This document shows, one piece after another, positions 31,283 to 42,469 of a stretch of 50,028 bases of DNA. The notes below the pieces were generated by a model, which did not search any database, was not told the origin of the DNA, and was given only the letters and a program-made list of their open reading frames with translations. A program made the translations under genes and the position numbers. Origin of the DNA: Saprolegnia diclina VS20. Its lineage: Eukaryota; Oomycota; Saprolegniomycetes; Saprolegniales; Saprolegniaceae. Every line of letters begins with the position of its first letter. Position 1 is the stretch's first letter. Location of the stretch: NCBI RefSeq assembly GCF_000281045.1, contig NW_008246115.1, positions 317,438 to 367,465 on the forward strand, in the 5' to 3' direction.

Positions 31283-34107
31283 ATGGCCACACGTAGCTTT
31301 GGCGATATCTCGGGCAACACAACCGGCTCGGCGAGCACGCCGTCCGTGGACGCGCCATTTAGCAGCTCGCGGGGCCTGCGCGAGCACCTGCGCCGTAACT
31401 CGGAGAGCAGCTTGAGCTACGGCGAGTCGCCGCGCGACCTTTTTACCGAGCCGGGTCGCGTGCACCAGCTACGAAAGGCGCGGTGCGCGCTCGTGTTTGC
31501 ACTCTCGCTCTCGGCGGTGGGCGTCGTATGGATGCTCACCATGCTCTTTGTACTCACGGACTTGGACACGGACGAGTACATCTTCTCGGGCGCAGTTGTC
31601 TCGTTCCTCTTTTGCTCGGCGATTCTGTGGAGTTACTCGGGCTGCCACCGGCTGCAGAAGTACCCCAACCAGCTGATTGTCCACAAGTCGTACGTCGTTG
31701 CCGCGTATGTATATGTACAAGTACCTTTGTGTAGCGCGCTCGACTGGCTCCTCGCGCTCGCCTACATGCTGCAGTACCTCGTGACGCTGCCGATGCTGGC
31801 TCAAACCGTGCATTTGCCCGCCGCAACGCCCGCGATGACCCAAGGTGTGTGCACACTATTGTCCTAGCTCTGTGGACAAGAAGCGTCTGCGACTAGCCTT
31901 GCTGCTCGCAGCGGAATTCTGGTCGTGCGCCATGAGCTTGGACTTGTACCAGTCGATTTCCAACCCATTTACCTCGTTTTCGTACAACTTGAACGTGTAC
32001 CGGGTCACGTCGTGTGTGCTTGGCGCGATCTCGGGGCTAGTCTTTTACGAGCTCGAAGTCGTGCCGGGGCACTGCGCGCTCAACCGGGGCACACGCTACT
32101 ACTGGTATCACCACGGCGACCCGTCGCTCTCGCTGCGCGACTTTGTTTTGAAAGAGTGGACGTACTACTACCTCTGGGTCGTCCTCTTCATGCTCATCTC
32201 GCTCGGCACGTTGCTCTACGTCAACCAGTAGTCTCTCTTCAGTAGGACGTGACTTGACACTGGCGACGTAGGCGGCTACGGCGCGGCCTGGAAGAAACCT
32301 TCGAGACGCGCAAGAAGGTGCTCGTGCATGGCCTCATCGCGAGCGGCACGTACGTCTCGTGGTCGACGTGGGTCATCTTCCTCTTCTCGATCGGGTCGCT
32401 CGTGCTCCCACTGCACTCGTACCCTTCCACCACGATTGACAATGGCATGACAGTCGTCGTATGTAGGCTCCTTGCAGCCAAGCACCTCGCCGGCATCTTG
32501 AACCTCAGCGCCTTTACGCACGGCGCCCGCGGCTGCGTCAACGTGCTCGTCTGGGCGTGCACCAATGCGTCGGACGTGTGGAACGTGCTCTTCTTTGCGC
32601 GTCGGGCGCGGTCGCTCTCGGACGACTGGCTGCTCGAGAACCCGGATGAGAGCCTCAAGCCGCAGCTCAACCTCGCGCTGCGCAAGCAAGTGATCCAAAT
32701 GGCGACGCGCGGGATCGTCGACGCGATCGAGCACTACCAGCTTTTGCACCAGAGCATTCGAACAACGCAGTCGTTCCACCTCGACTGGGACCTCCGGCAG
32801 CGCGCCAAGTCGTCCATGTCGGCCTCGCTCTCATCGGCGCGCCGGGTGGGCATCGAAGAGATGCAATTCTATGACTTTCAGCCGCGGATCTTTGCGACGA
32901 TTCGGTCGCTCATGGGGCTCAATGAAGACGAGTACCTCCGGAGCTTCCGACACACGGCCAACGAGCGGCTCTCAGAAGGCCGGAGCGGCGCATTTGTCTT
33001 CAACACGATCAACCGCAAGTACTTGGTGAAATCGATGACGGAAGACGAGCGCGATTTCCTCATCTCGATCTTACCAGCGTACCTCCAGTACCTCAAGTGG
33101 AACCCGTCGACGCTCCTTCCTCGGTTCTACGGCCTTCATGCGATGAAGATGTACGGCAAGACGTTCTTCTTTGTCGTCATGGCCAACATCTTCCCGACGC
33201 GCGAGGTCATCCACCGCCGGTACGACGTCAAGGGCAGCTGGGTCGACCGCAACGCGCCGGTGTGCGTCCTGGGCGACAAGTACCAATGTGCCAACTGCAA
33301 CCGATATTTCGTGTTTGGCGATTTGGAAGAGTGCCCGAGCGTCGTCGGTGAGCACTACCCGGACATTACCTTGCGCGACAACGACCTCAAGAAGCGCATC
33401 AAGCTGCCACGAGGTAGCTTGAGTCGTCTGCAGGGCGGTCGTCTCATGGCCGTATGTAGAGGCTTCGCATGCGCTGCTCAAGCAAATTGCCCGGGACAGC
33501 GACTTTCTCTGCGGCATGGTATGACGTCGCTTTTGGTCGACGAGATGCAGGACAATTTTGCTGCGTGGTGTAGGGTATCATGGACTACTCGCTGCTCATT
33601 GGCATGCACTACAGTCAATTCCGCATCTCGCGCGCGGAGAAGAAGACGTCGACTTCGCTGCGCAAGGAGGTGCTGCAAAAGGACTTGGCCGAGCGCGTCG
33701 ACGCCATGAGCCCGAGCATGACCAACCCCGTGCTGCGAGTGAGCCACAACGCGTCACCAAAACTGTCGTGGCGGACGCGGCACGACTCGGCGTCGTCATC
33801 GTCGTACTCCAAGACACACGGCGACTCGATGGCTCTGGACGACGATGACGACGGCAACTGCGCAGGGCGGATCCATGCGCACTGCGTCTCGGGGCCGAGT
33901 GCCTACTACATTGGCATCATTGACGTGCTGCAGACGTGGACGTTTGAGAAGCAGATGGAGCGCCTCTACAAGGTCCATGTCCTTCGAAAGGACCCGCGGG
34001 GCATCTCGGCCGTGCACCCCAAGCAGTACGCCAAGCGCTTCCAGATGAAGATGTGCCAGCTCCTGTACCAACCCGGCGACGACGACAACCCGGCGTCGTC
34101 CTTGTGA
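31283..34107 (+). CDS. GPCR-PIPK: seven-transmembrane receptor fused to phosphatidylinositol-phosphate kinase
   Basis: Seven exons (31283..31689, 31735..31844, 31897..32227, 32272..32418, 32467..33413, 33460..33518, 33574..34107) give 844 aa. About seven hydrophobic helices occupy residues 75-400. A C-terminal PIP kinase follows with GRSGAFVF and the ATP-site lysine in YLVKSM, YDVKGSWVDR, IMDYSLLIGMH (catalytic aspartate), and YYIGIIDVLQTW (metal-binding aspartate). The activation segment is GISAVHPKQYAKRF. A cysteine insert, YQCANC, sits inside the kinase. Such fusions would couple a surface signal directly to phosphoinositide production. Two introns (45 and 48 nt) are frame-preserving and stop-free. 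An alternative start at 31187 adds 32 residues with atypical codons. Confidence 0.88.
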
Positions 34108-34971
34108 TTCTTATTAACCTATATACGAGTGTACCTTTTGCATAGAGGAAGGACTCGAACCACGACAGGTCCCAAAGCTCAGACACATGCTCTTCTGGCC
34201 GAGGTGCGACCTACTACGTGTGGGCGTATGTGCTGCCGATGAGTCATGGCCACGTTGCACAAAGGTGGGGTACATTGGTATTTGAGACAGATGCACTCTG
34301 GTGGACCGTTGATACGTGCGCTACTCGCCATCCTCATCCTTGTCTCGTGCATTCGACATGCTTGGGTTTGGCGCACCATGCATTGTTGCCTTTGCTCGTG
34401 ACCATTGTGCTCGTGGCGACTACCTCCACCATGCTCTTGGCATCTCGTCATGGCTCGTTGGCCGAGGCATGGCAGGCCACTCAATGCGCAAGAAGCGTGT
34501 TTGCATCCTTCTGCAATGCGTTGAAGCTTCACGTGGCAGCTGCGCAATGGCTGTAGTACCTCTGTAGGAGCCTGGCGTGATGCCCGCCACACGTTCCTGC
34601 CGTACTACCCATGCGACGAGTCCTTGCAAGCAGACTGTCGTGCTGGATCCAAGCAAGACGTCATGGTGGGCCCGACAAGGGTAGGCTGGCGGCTTCTAGC
34701 ACCTATGCGTACGCTGTCTTCGCCCTCGTAAGTCCATTTGACATCGATGGAGCGACGGCGCCGATGCGTAGCGGCCATGCTGCGCGGCGACGACCGGCGG
34801 AGGAGCGAGCGGCGCTGGAAGCTTCGTTTTCCACCGAAATGACGCAATAAGATGTCGCGGGGTGTATCATGTATGGGAGGTTTGGAGAAAATGACTTGGC
34901 TTCAGTATGGAGGCGCATCGAGGGTTGCAAAAGGAGTTTGAGATTTCCAGTCAACCAGGCAGAGCAGCAGC
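34108..34971. other. Intergenic
   Basis: I see no supported gene in 864 bp. A GGACTCGAACC word at 34152 mimics a tRNA T-loop on the minus strand but does not fold into a tRNA. The promoter of CCT1 should lie at the right end. Confidence 0.4.
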
Positions 34972-36649
34972 ATGGACCTCGTGGTGGATGGTACGCGCAC
35001 GTCCGGCAAGGACGTCCGTGAGCAGAACGTGACCGCGGCCTTGGCCATCGCCAACATCGTCAAGTCGTCCTTGGGTCCCGTCGGCCTCGACAAGATGCTT
35101 GTAGGCCAAAGCCTCCTCCGCCACCGCTTTCTCATGGTGGATGTAGGTCGATGACATTGGCGACGTGACGATCACGAACGATGGTGCGACGATTCTCAAG
35201 CTCCTTGAAGTCGAACACCCGGCCGGGAAGGTCCTTGTCGAGCTTGCGGGTCTCCAGGACCAGGAAGTCGGCGATGGCACGACGTCGGTCGTCATTATCG
35301 CCGCCGAGCTCCTCAAGCGCGCGAACGAGCTTGTCCAGAACAAGATCCACCCGACGTCGATCATTTCAGGCTACCGCTTGGCGATGCGCGAGGCCGTCAA
35401 GTACATCAAGGAGAACCTGAGCGTGCCCGTCGACTCGATCGGCCGCGAGTCGCTCGTGAACGCGGCCAAAACCTCGATGAGCTCCAAGATCATTGGCCCC
35501 GAGAGCGAGTTCTTTGCCAACCTCGTCGTCGACGCCGTCACGTCGGTCAAGACGACCGAAGAGGGCGCGAAGGGCAAGATCGTGACCAAGTACCCGGTCA
35601 GCGCCATCAACGTGCTCAAGGCTCACGGCAAGAGCGCGCTCGAGTCGCAGCTGGTCGACGGCTTTGCGCTCAACTGCACGCGCGCGTCGCAGGCGATGCC
35701 CAACACGATCAAGGGCGCCAAGATTGCGCTCCTCGATTTCGACCTGCAGCGCCACAAGATGCAGATGGGCGTGCAGATGGTGGTGACGGACCCGAAGGAG
35801 GTCGACCAGATCCGCCAGCGCGAGTACGACATCACGAAGGAGCGCATCCAGAAGATCCTCGACGCCGGCGCCAACGTCATTCTGACGACCAAGGGCATTG
35901 ACGATCTCTGCATGAAGTACTTCGTCGAGGCCGGCTGCATGGGCGTGCGCCGCTGCAAGAAGGAAGACCTTCGCCGCATCGCCAAGGCCACGGGCGGCCA
36001 GGTGGTCCTCACGCTTGCCGACATGGAGGGCGAAGAGACGTACGATGCGTCGTGCCTCGGCCACGCCGCCGAAGTCTCGGAGGAGCGCGTCGGTGACGGT
36101 GAGCTCATCTACATCAAGGGCTGCGCCACGCGCCGTGCGACGACGGTCGTCCTGCGTGGCGCCAACGAGATGGCGCTCGATGAGATCGACCGGTCGCTCC
36201 ATGATTCGCTCATGGTCGTCAAGCGCATGCTCGAGTCCAACCAGCTCGTGGCCGGCGGCGGCGCCGTCGAGGCTGCGCTGAGCATCTACCTCGAGAACTT
36301 TGCGACGACGTTGGGCTCGCGCGAGCAGCTCGCGATTGCCGAGTTTGCCGACGCACTCCTCGTCATCCCCAAGACGCTGGCTGTGAACGCGGCCAAGGAC
36401 GCGTCCGAGCTCGTCGCGCGCCTCCGCGCCCACCACAACACGAGCCAGGTGGACCCGACGAAGAAGGCGCTGCGCTTCACGGGCCTCGACCTGCTGCAGG
36501 GCAAGGTCCGGGACAACCTCGAGGCCGGCGTCGTTGAGCCTGCGATCTCCAAGATCAAGAGCCTCCGGTTCGCGACCGAAGCCGCCATCACGATTTTGCG
36601 CATTGACGACATGATCCGACTGAACCCCAAGGACGACCAGGGCCAGTAA
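34972..36649 (+). CDS. CCT1: T-complex protein 1 subunit alpha (CCT1), cytosolic chaperonin
   Basis: Exons 34972..35100 and 35147..36649 (46-nt intron, TAG, phase 0) give 543 aa, the usual length of a CCT subunit. Diagnostic chaperonin motifs are present: SSLGPVGLDKMLV, the nucleotide-binding GDGTTSVV with its catalytic aspartate, VTITNDGATIL, and VAGGGAVEAALS in the C-terminal equatorial domain. Overall similarity (NVTAALAIANIVKSSLGP, AGCMGVRRCKKEDLRRIAKA) is to the alpha subunit. It is one of eight ring subunits of the CCT/TRiC complex that folds actin and tubulin. Very strong codon bias suggests high expression. The gene is convergent with the LRRC23-like gene, 115 bp away. Confidence 0.95.
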
Positions 36650-36764
36650 ATATATTACTGCCTCCGTTTTGTCCGACTAATAGCACACAATACAAGAATC
36701 AGATATGTAGTAGGTTTACGAATATTGTCTGTTTTTCGTTTACAAGTATCAACGTATCAAGATG

Positions 36765-37884
36765 TCAAGGCTCGTCCGCCGGCGGCGCGGCCGTGCGGTC
36801 GGCGTGGAGCTGGATGGCGGCGATACGCTCGTCGTCCGTGATGGCGATGCCATCGAGCTTGCTCAGTTTGGGCAAGAGCAAGACCAAGTCCAGTCGATAG
36901 TGCTCGACTTCGGTCACCGCGTTGCCTAGTCCATTTGACTAAACCACGGCCAACCGAATGGAGAAACGAACCGGTAAGGTCAATGTCTTGGAGCTTGGTC
37001 AAGGCGCCGAGCGCCGCGAGGTCGGTCAGCGTCGTCATCTGTGGACTGTGAGCACCACAGCATGCCCGGATCCGTACGTTGTTGAGTTCGGCCTTGAAGC
37101 TGGTGAGGTTCGGGAACGCGCCCAGTCCGTTCAAGTTGGCCAGTTGGTTCTCGCTCTACCAGTGTGCCACGTCATTGCTTGTAGCAACTTGAATGAACGA
37201 CTACGATGATCAACGACTCGAGGGACACGAGCTCGGGCGGTGTCGCCAACTCGGCGATCGCGTTCTGCGAGATCTCAAGCGCTTGGAGCGCGGGGAAATC
37301 GCCGAGCCCCGTGAGCGACGTGATCGCGTTACCTGGCAGCGACAGCCGTTCACCCTCACGATGAGCTTCGGAGGTCGTACCGTTGACCTTGAGCGACTCG
37401 AGGCTCTTGCTCTCGCCGCCGGTGAGGGCCGTGAGCTGGTTCTTGGACATATCCAGCGCCTAGTAGAAGAACTTGCAACGAGGAGATGCTGGCGGCGGGG
37501 GGACCTTGAGGTGTGCGTTCTTGAGCTTGGGAAGGGCGCTAAAGCTGTTCTCGGCGAGGTTGAGCTGGACGAGGTACTCGAGCGCCGTCACGGGCGACGC
37601 GTCCGAGAGCTTGTTGCGGGCGACGTTGACGAACCGGAGGTGTCGAAAGTCCTTGATCTGGTCCAAGCTCGTGAGCTCCTTGTCCTATGATCGCGTGAGC
37701 TCACGCAGGACGACCCTGGCGAGACGTTGATGTCGACGGCGGTGAAGGCAAAGCCCGCATTGTCGGTAGTCCGATCGATGCGCGAGAGCGACTCGGAGAA
37801 GAGCTTGAACATGGGTGGCGGCCCGTCGTCTTCGGGCGACGCTGCCTGGGGCGCGTCGGCTTGCTGCGGGTCGTCGTCGCTCAT
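36765..37884 (-). CDS. LRRC23-like leucine-rich-repeat protein (flagellar radial spoke)
   Basis: Seven exons (37726..37884, 37505..37684, 37381..37459, 37205..37332, 37078..37155, 36972..37038, 36765..36925) and six introns of 39-49 nt give 283 aa. After an acidic N-terminus, eight or so SDS22-like repeats run to the end: HLRFVNVARNKLSDASPVTA, YLVQLNLAENSFSALP, LQALEISQNAIAEL, LESLIISENQLANL, LQDIDLTGNAVTEV. The cap is LLPKLSKLDGIAITDDE. The start (AFTAVDINDKELTSLDQIKD) parallels LRRC23, a radial-spoke protein of motile flagella, fitting an organism with zoospores. Other SDS22-type proteins remain possible. Two of six introns end CAG. Confidence 0.72.
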
Positions 37885-37918
37885 ACTCGGTCGAAATCGA
37901 AGAATAAATAGGTCGCGT

Positions 37919-38383
37919 TTAGGTTACAGCCTTGCGCTTCTTGTTCTGGACAGCGTCGCCAATGGCCGCAAGCCGACGAGAGAGCGTCGAGCAGTCCATG
38001 TAGTCGGCTTTGGTCGGTGCGAGCTGGAAGAGAATCGCATCGAGCTTACGGGCGAGCGAGGGCAGTTTCTGTAGCACAGGCGCGGGTGCATCGGGACGAA
38101 ACTTGCGCAGCAGCCGCACCAGATGGGCCTCCACGGTCAAGCGTTCGTCAGGTCGCACGTCCGTGAGGCTCCCGGCGGGGGCGAGCGTCACGGCGGCAAA
38201 GATCCGGCTAAGGCTCGCCAGGTCGAGCGCGTGGTCGCCGACCATGGCCGTGTACGAGCGCTTGAGCGTCAACGTCGCTGGCGAGTCCATGCAGCGACCA
38301 TTGACCATCGCGCTGGTCGTGGCCATCGTCGTTGACGTCGTCGTCGTCGTTGTCGTCGGGCCTGTCCATGGCGGCGCCAGCAT
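37919..38383 (-). CDS. Small basic protein, unknown
   Basis: A single exon of 154 aa whose stop lies only 34 bp upstream of the LRRC23-like start codon. The first 25 residues are threonine-rich low complexity. The rest is helical (HLVRLLRKFRPDAPAPVLQK, LARKLDAILFQL, LSRRLAAIGDAV) and ends in a lysine-rich NKKRK tail that could be a nuclear signal. The ATG at 38383 is the first; methionines at residues 20 and 26 are alternatives. I do not recognise the family. The consistent third-position bias supports a real gene. Confidence 0.6.
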   Translation of the reverse strand: MLAPPWTGPTTTTTTTSTTMATTSAMVNGRCMDSPATLTLKRSYTAMVGDHALDLASLSRIFAAVTLAPAGSLTDVRPDERLTVEAHLVRLLRKFRPDAPAPVLQKLPSLARKLDAILFQLAPTKADYMDCSTLSRRLAAIGDAVQNKKRKAVT

Positions 38384-38640
38384 CGTGCCAAGTGAAACTG
38401 AGCTGCGGTCGTGATTTTTTTAAAGATCAAAGTAATAAAATTACAATAAAAATAATAATAAATTAAACTAATAAAATCATAAAAATCCAAATGGACAAGT
38501 CATCCGGCGAGGTGACGCGTCTTTTTGTATCAACTTGCTTTTTGTATATGCAACAGAATGTGCACCGTCCGCCACGACCGTGCGCACGCGAGATTGCAGA
38601 GAGATCCACCGCGCGTCACCGCTCGTTTAGTTAGTCGACG
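38384..38640. repeat. AT-rich low-complexity stretch
   Basis: Bases about 38415..38490 are almost only A and T (runs of ATAATAATAAATTAA), in sharp contrast to the GC-rich surroundings. It lies directly upstream of the small gene and could be promoter or a nucleosome-free element. Confidence 0.5.
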
Positions 38641-38740
38641 CGCTCGATCGAGTCGCTTCCTAGTCGATCGAGTCGCTTCCTAGTCGATCGAGTCGCTTCC
38701 TAGTCGATCGCGTTGCTTCCTAGTCGATCAAGTCGCTTCC
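38641..38740. repeat. 20-bp minisatellite, five units
   Basis: Five head-to-tail units of TAGTCGATCGAGTCGCTTCC with few substitutions at 38641, 38661, 38681, 38701 and 38721, then a partial unit. The array ends 10 bp from the stop codon of the RING gene and so lies in its 3' UTR or just beyond. Confidence 0.9.
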
Positions 38741-38750
38741 TCGTCGCTAC

Positions 38751-40127
38751 CTAGGGAAAGGCGGGCCGCTTGCAGAGCGGGCACGCATTGCTGCCCTTCT
38801 CGAACCACTTGTCAATGCAGCTCCGGTGGTAGATGTGCGTGCACGGAAGGAGCTAAGTCGACAAGCTACTTGAGGCCAGCGTCCGTTCCGAACAGAACAC
38901 CAAGTACCTTGATTTGGTCGCAGGGTCCAAACTGGTCCAGGCAGATCGCGCAGGAGGCGGCTTCGCCCGACGTTGCCATCATCTATGGCAGCGTACCATG
39001 AGGAGGTCGTCGCTGTCTTGTGTATACAAGGTCCAAGTGCTGGCTGTAGGAGACGTGGCGCCACGGACCAAGCAAAACTAGATATGCACGATCACTGATA
39101 GACAAAGAGGAGATAAAAGCGTACAGATGCGCCGCGCGACGGCCACGGACCAGTTGAGGAGCAGTGCATAGAGGCTACTATTTACACACATGAGGAAATG
39201 CAATAATTGTTCTCGACGTCGACCGGATCAAAGCACAGTACCTCACGAGAACATAGGCAAACGATATCGCGTAGACGTAGCCCATGTAAGGCAGCATGGC
39301 CTGGCCAAAGTCGAGCGCCGCGTGGACAAGCCGGACGTGCTCGGCGCTGAGGTCCCAGCGCTCGAGGAATTGTGTGATCGTATAGACTACCCGTCGCTCC
39401 GTAGCCGCCAGCGCCATCGGTAATCTCGTACCTTCGCCCGTGCCATTGAGCGAGACGACGACCGCGCTTGCGCGCACATGCGCGGCGAGTTCGCGGCCCG
39501 TGGCGTGCGACACAAAGACGGCGGGAATCGCAATGTCTTGCGTCGCGTCGTGGTCGTCACTGTGCATCCGAACCTCCCACCTATCATGTCGCAACTATGA
39601 CGTGGCAGCACGAGCGCGAAGCGAAACGCACGCGTCCCGGTCGACATCGTCCATGACAATAAGACCCGACGCGTTGGCGCGTTGTGCGAGGTACGCTTTC
39701 GTGAGGAAGCGGCACTTGCCGCGCAGCGCGAGGAGGAACTTCCCGGTTGCGTTGAGCTGCCGATTGATCGGCGAGCACAAGTCGAGTGGCGACGCTGCAG
39801 CGTCATTGACATCGTGCTGCAGAGAGATATAGATCGCGTCGTACCAAGGAGAAGCTCATGCTGCTGGAGAGCATGGCGTGCGCCAAAGTCGGCCGGACTA
39901 GCACCCGATCAGACTCGTCCGCTCCCACGAAAGAATGGCGATAGCACGTACATGTGCACCTTCTCGGAACAGCACGGGCTATCCATCGACATAGTCCGAT
40001 CAGAACACATCCTGTAGCTGCTGACCACGCGTTCGATGCTCGTGTTACAGCGTGCAACGTACGCTTCGAGAACCAGAGCACAGAACGGCTTGGCGCACGC
40101 GAGAAGAAGGGCAACGCAGCTGCGCAT
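38751..40127 (-). CDS. PA-TM-RING E3 ubiquitin ligase (RNF13/RMR-like)
   Basis: Ten small exons (40063..40127, 39952..40011, 39845..39897, 39632..39794, 39432..39580, 39242..39386, 39125..39177, 39028..39077, 38908..38982, 38751..38852) join in one frame to 304 aa. A signal peptide (CVALLLACAKPFCALV) precedes a protease-associated domain: HIPADFGARHAL, FLLALRGKCRFLTKAY, ANASGLIVMDDV, IAIPAVFVSHATG. Hydrophobic helix sequence follows near residues 195-225. The C-terminus is a textbook RING-H2: C-x2-C-x14-C-x-H-x2-H-x2-C-x11-C-x2-C (CAICLDQF, CTHIYHRSC, CPLC). This family ubiquitinates proteins at endosomal or lysosomal membranes. Two introns end CAG, seven TAG. A 58-residue RING-only gene (38751..38982) is the fallback model. 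Confidence 0.8.
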
Positions 40128-40829
40128 TGATGGATGTCAACGAGCGCGTCGCGACCGCAGTTTCACTTCATATTCATAGCTCCCCTAAAATACACTTGGT
40201 ACAGTGCGAGGGGCCATCTTGCTGTGGGGTATCTTGTCTCCATAGTGTGTGTGGCGGCGGATGATGCTCTTGGTTTGTCACACGAGGGGTTCTTCGTGTT
40301 GGACAAGACTTGTACTAAGATGTATGGTGGTGGTTGCTACTCGGTGTCGCAGTCTATGCCAGTGTCCTCGAGAGTGGTCGTGCTCTAGGTGTTGTTGAGA
40401 GTGTCAGTGCAGCGATCGGCGATCGGTCGTGAGTAGCACCACCGGCCTATCAACTTTAGATGGTGGAAAGGGCGGTGTCTCGGGCTTGCGCTCGGCTACA
40501 CTAGCGACGCAACGTGCGATACAGTATAGTACTCGTCGAGATATTTGGCGGCGACCTTCACTAAGCGCGATGGATGATGCATGTAGCTGCTACCTTCAAG
40601 GATGTCCCGTGGGCGCGATCTTCGGCCGGCCGGCCTGTCGCGCGAGCCAATGGCATCGCGCCATTTTCCGACCTACAGCTTTTTGCGCGTGCTGATTGGC
40701 CAGCGTCGAATTCGTCGCTGAATATAAAAATCAAACCGAGCAAGAAAAAGACGTTGAATATTCAAAAATAGATATTGAGCGCACTCTACTGCGCGAGCTC
40801 ATTCCGCCGGAACCCGAGACAAGAAGAAG
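40128..40829. promoter_or_regulatory. Divergent intergenic region with CCAAT and TATA-like words
   Basis: CCAATGG at 40647, GATTGGC at 40694 and AATATAAAAA at 40721 stand 183, 136 and 109 bp upstream of the pipsqueak-type gene. The left part, upstream of the PA-TM-RING gene, shows nothing I recognise. Confidence 0.4.
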
Positions 40830-42469
40830 ATGGCTCGGACGTCGGCGATCAGCGACGAGGTCTGGGCGAACGCGATCCGCGCCGTCATGGTCGACAAGAT
40901 GAGCCTGCGCACGGCGGCGCAGAAGTTCGGTGTCCACCACATGTCGCTCCACCGGCGGATAAAGGACCTGCGCGGCGACGCCAAGCCCGAGAAGGCCAAG
41001 CCTGCGCCGACGACGACTGCGTACCTGCCGCAGGGCGGGAGCATGCTCAACATGATGAACATGGCCTACCACCCGAGCATGGCCGCGTCGGCCGACCCGC
41101 GAAGCCTCATGAAGCCGCCGTCCTACGGCGCGCCGCCGCCCATGCGTCCAGTGGGCCACTTGCCACCCGGTGGCGGCGGACCGCCCATGATGCTCGGCCC
41201 GATGCCCGGCTACCAGGACATGCCGCTGCCCAACATGAAGGCGTCGCCGAAGCGCAACAGCCCCGTGCAGCAAGCGGCCAACTGGTCCAAAGCGCTCCAG
41301 GCCGTCGAGACTGGCCACTTCAACGTCATGCAAGCAGCGAGCGCCTTTGCGCTCGACCCGTCCTCGCTGCACGAGCACATCAAGAAGCGGTCCGACGACA
41401 TGGTACGTCGTCGCCGTCGTTGTCTCAACGGTCGCTCACTTACCGCGCTTGTAGGCGGGCATGAACCCGGCCGACTATTTGAACCTGCTCGACGAGTTTG
41501 GCGTCGTCAAGGTGCTGGTCGCGCGCGCCGAGCTCGGCGTGCTCATGTCGTTTGAGGAGCTCGCCGAGCTCCTCCAGCGCACGATGTTCAAGACGGGCCA
41601 GGCGTGCCACGGTGCGGAATTACGGGGATCCCACATCCTGGCTACTCGCTCTACAGTACAAAAGGGCTGGTGCGATATTCGTGTAGGCGACGCACTCCAA
41701 AAGCTCTTGTTTGCGTTCGAGATGCGCAACGAGCACATCATGCGCACGTCGATCGCCAACTACAACTTGCGGTCGCCGCGCCAGCGCATGCCATCGATGC
41801 GGCCGCAAGACATGCTGCACCTCTCGCAGCAGCAGCAACACCAGCAGCCGCAGCAACACCAGCAGCCGCAGCAACACCAGCAGCCGCAGCAACACCAGCA
41901 ACACCAGCAGTCGCAGCAACACCAACAGCCGCCGACCCACCACCACCAGCACGCTTCGCCGTACGCGACGCATCATTCGGCGCACCACCAGTTGCATTCG
42001 TCGCACCAACAACAACAGCAGCAGCAGCAACAACAACAGCAGCAGCAGCAACAACAACAGCAGCATAGTCAGCTGCATACGATGGGGCGGTCGCCGCCGC
42101 AGCACTCGATGTTGTCGCCGTATCAGATGCAGCAGCGATCGGACCCGCAGGTGCGAGGCGCCTTCACGGGCACAGAGGTGCGGAATGTCGCTTGTTGCGT
42201 AGGAAGGCGATGTGTTCTTGCGCCCGGACGGTCGAAGCAGCGGGTACGCGCTCCCAGAGGCGAGGCAGCAGGACGTCAAGCCGCGCCAACTCACATCGAC
42301 CGCCGCCGCCGATCTCAAGCGAGACGACGCGCGCCAGTATGCGCCATCTGCGAACCTGCTGATCGCCTCCAACAAGATCAACGTGCGCAGCCCGCCAATC
42401 GAGCAGGAGCCGACGCAGCAGCCACCCGGCAAGAAGCGCAAGGCGTCGGGCGGCGAGTCGCCAGGGTAA
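40830..42469 (+). CDS. Pipsqueak-type HTH transcription factor with Q/H-rich tract
   Basis: Exons 40830..41402, 41455..41611, 41687..42150 and 42203..42469 (introns 52, 75 and 52 nt, TAG ends) give 486 aa. Near the N-terminus is a psq-type helix-turn-helix (MVDKMSLRTAAQKFGVHHMS then LHRRIKDL). A second, weaker one lies near residue 155 (ALQAVETGHFNVMQAASAFA then LDPSSLHEHIKK). Such domains bind DNA in transcription factors and transposases. Between them is a Met/Pro/Gly-rich linker. After them come about 100 residues of glutamine and histidine, then a basic PGKKRKASGG tail likely to be a nuclear signal. The 75-nt intron is the longest here. No transposase core is seen, so a regulator is more likely. 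Confidence 0.8.
41820..42068 (+). repeat. CAG/CAA and CAC-rich coding repeat
   Basis: Imperfect 15-18-bp units (CAACACCAGCAGCCGCAG) run from 41830 to about 41935, encoding QHQQPQ repeats. A purer CAG/CAA tract encoding about 19 glutamines follows at 42005..42062. CAG and CAA are interspersed, which usually limits slippage. Confidence 0.9.

Noticed and set aside
34140..34220. tRNA-like T-loop word (GGACTCGAACC, minus strand)
   Set aside because: The T-stem does not pair beyond two bases and no matching acceptor or anticodon arm is found.
35366..36436. Long antisense frame of about 356 codons opposite CCT1
   Set aside because: CCT1 is certain on the plus strand. Antisense frames this long are a by-product of the strong G/C third-position bias.
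38415..38490. AT-rich block as a replication origin or centromere
   Set aside because: Only about 75 bp, unique, and located in a promoter; composition alone is not evidence.
38641..38740. CRISPR-like array
   Set aside because: Units are directly adjacent with no unique spacers and the genome is eukaryotic; this is a minisatellite.
40830..42469. Pipsqueak HTH gene as a transposase
   Set aside because: No catalytic DDE-type core, no terminal inverted repeats nearby, and ordinary introns.
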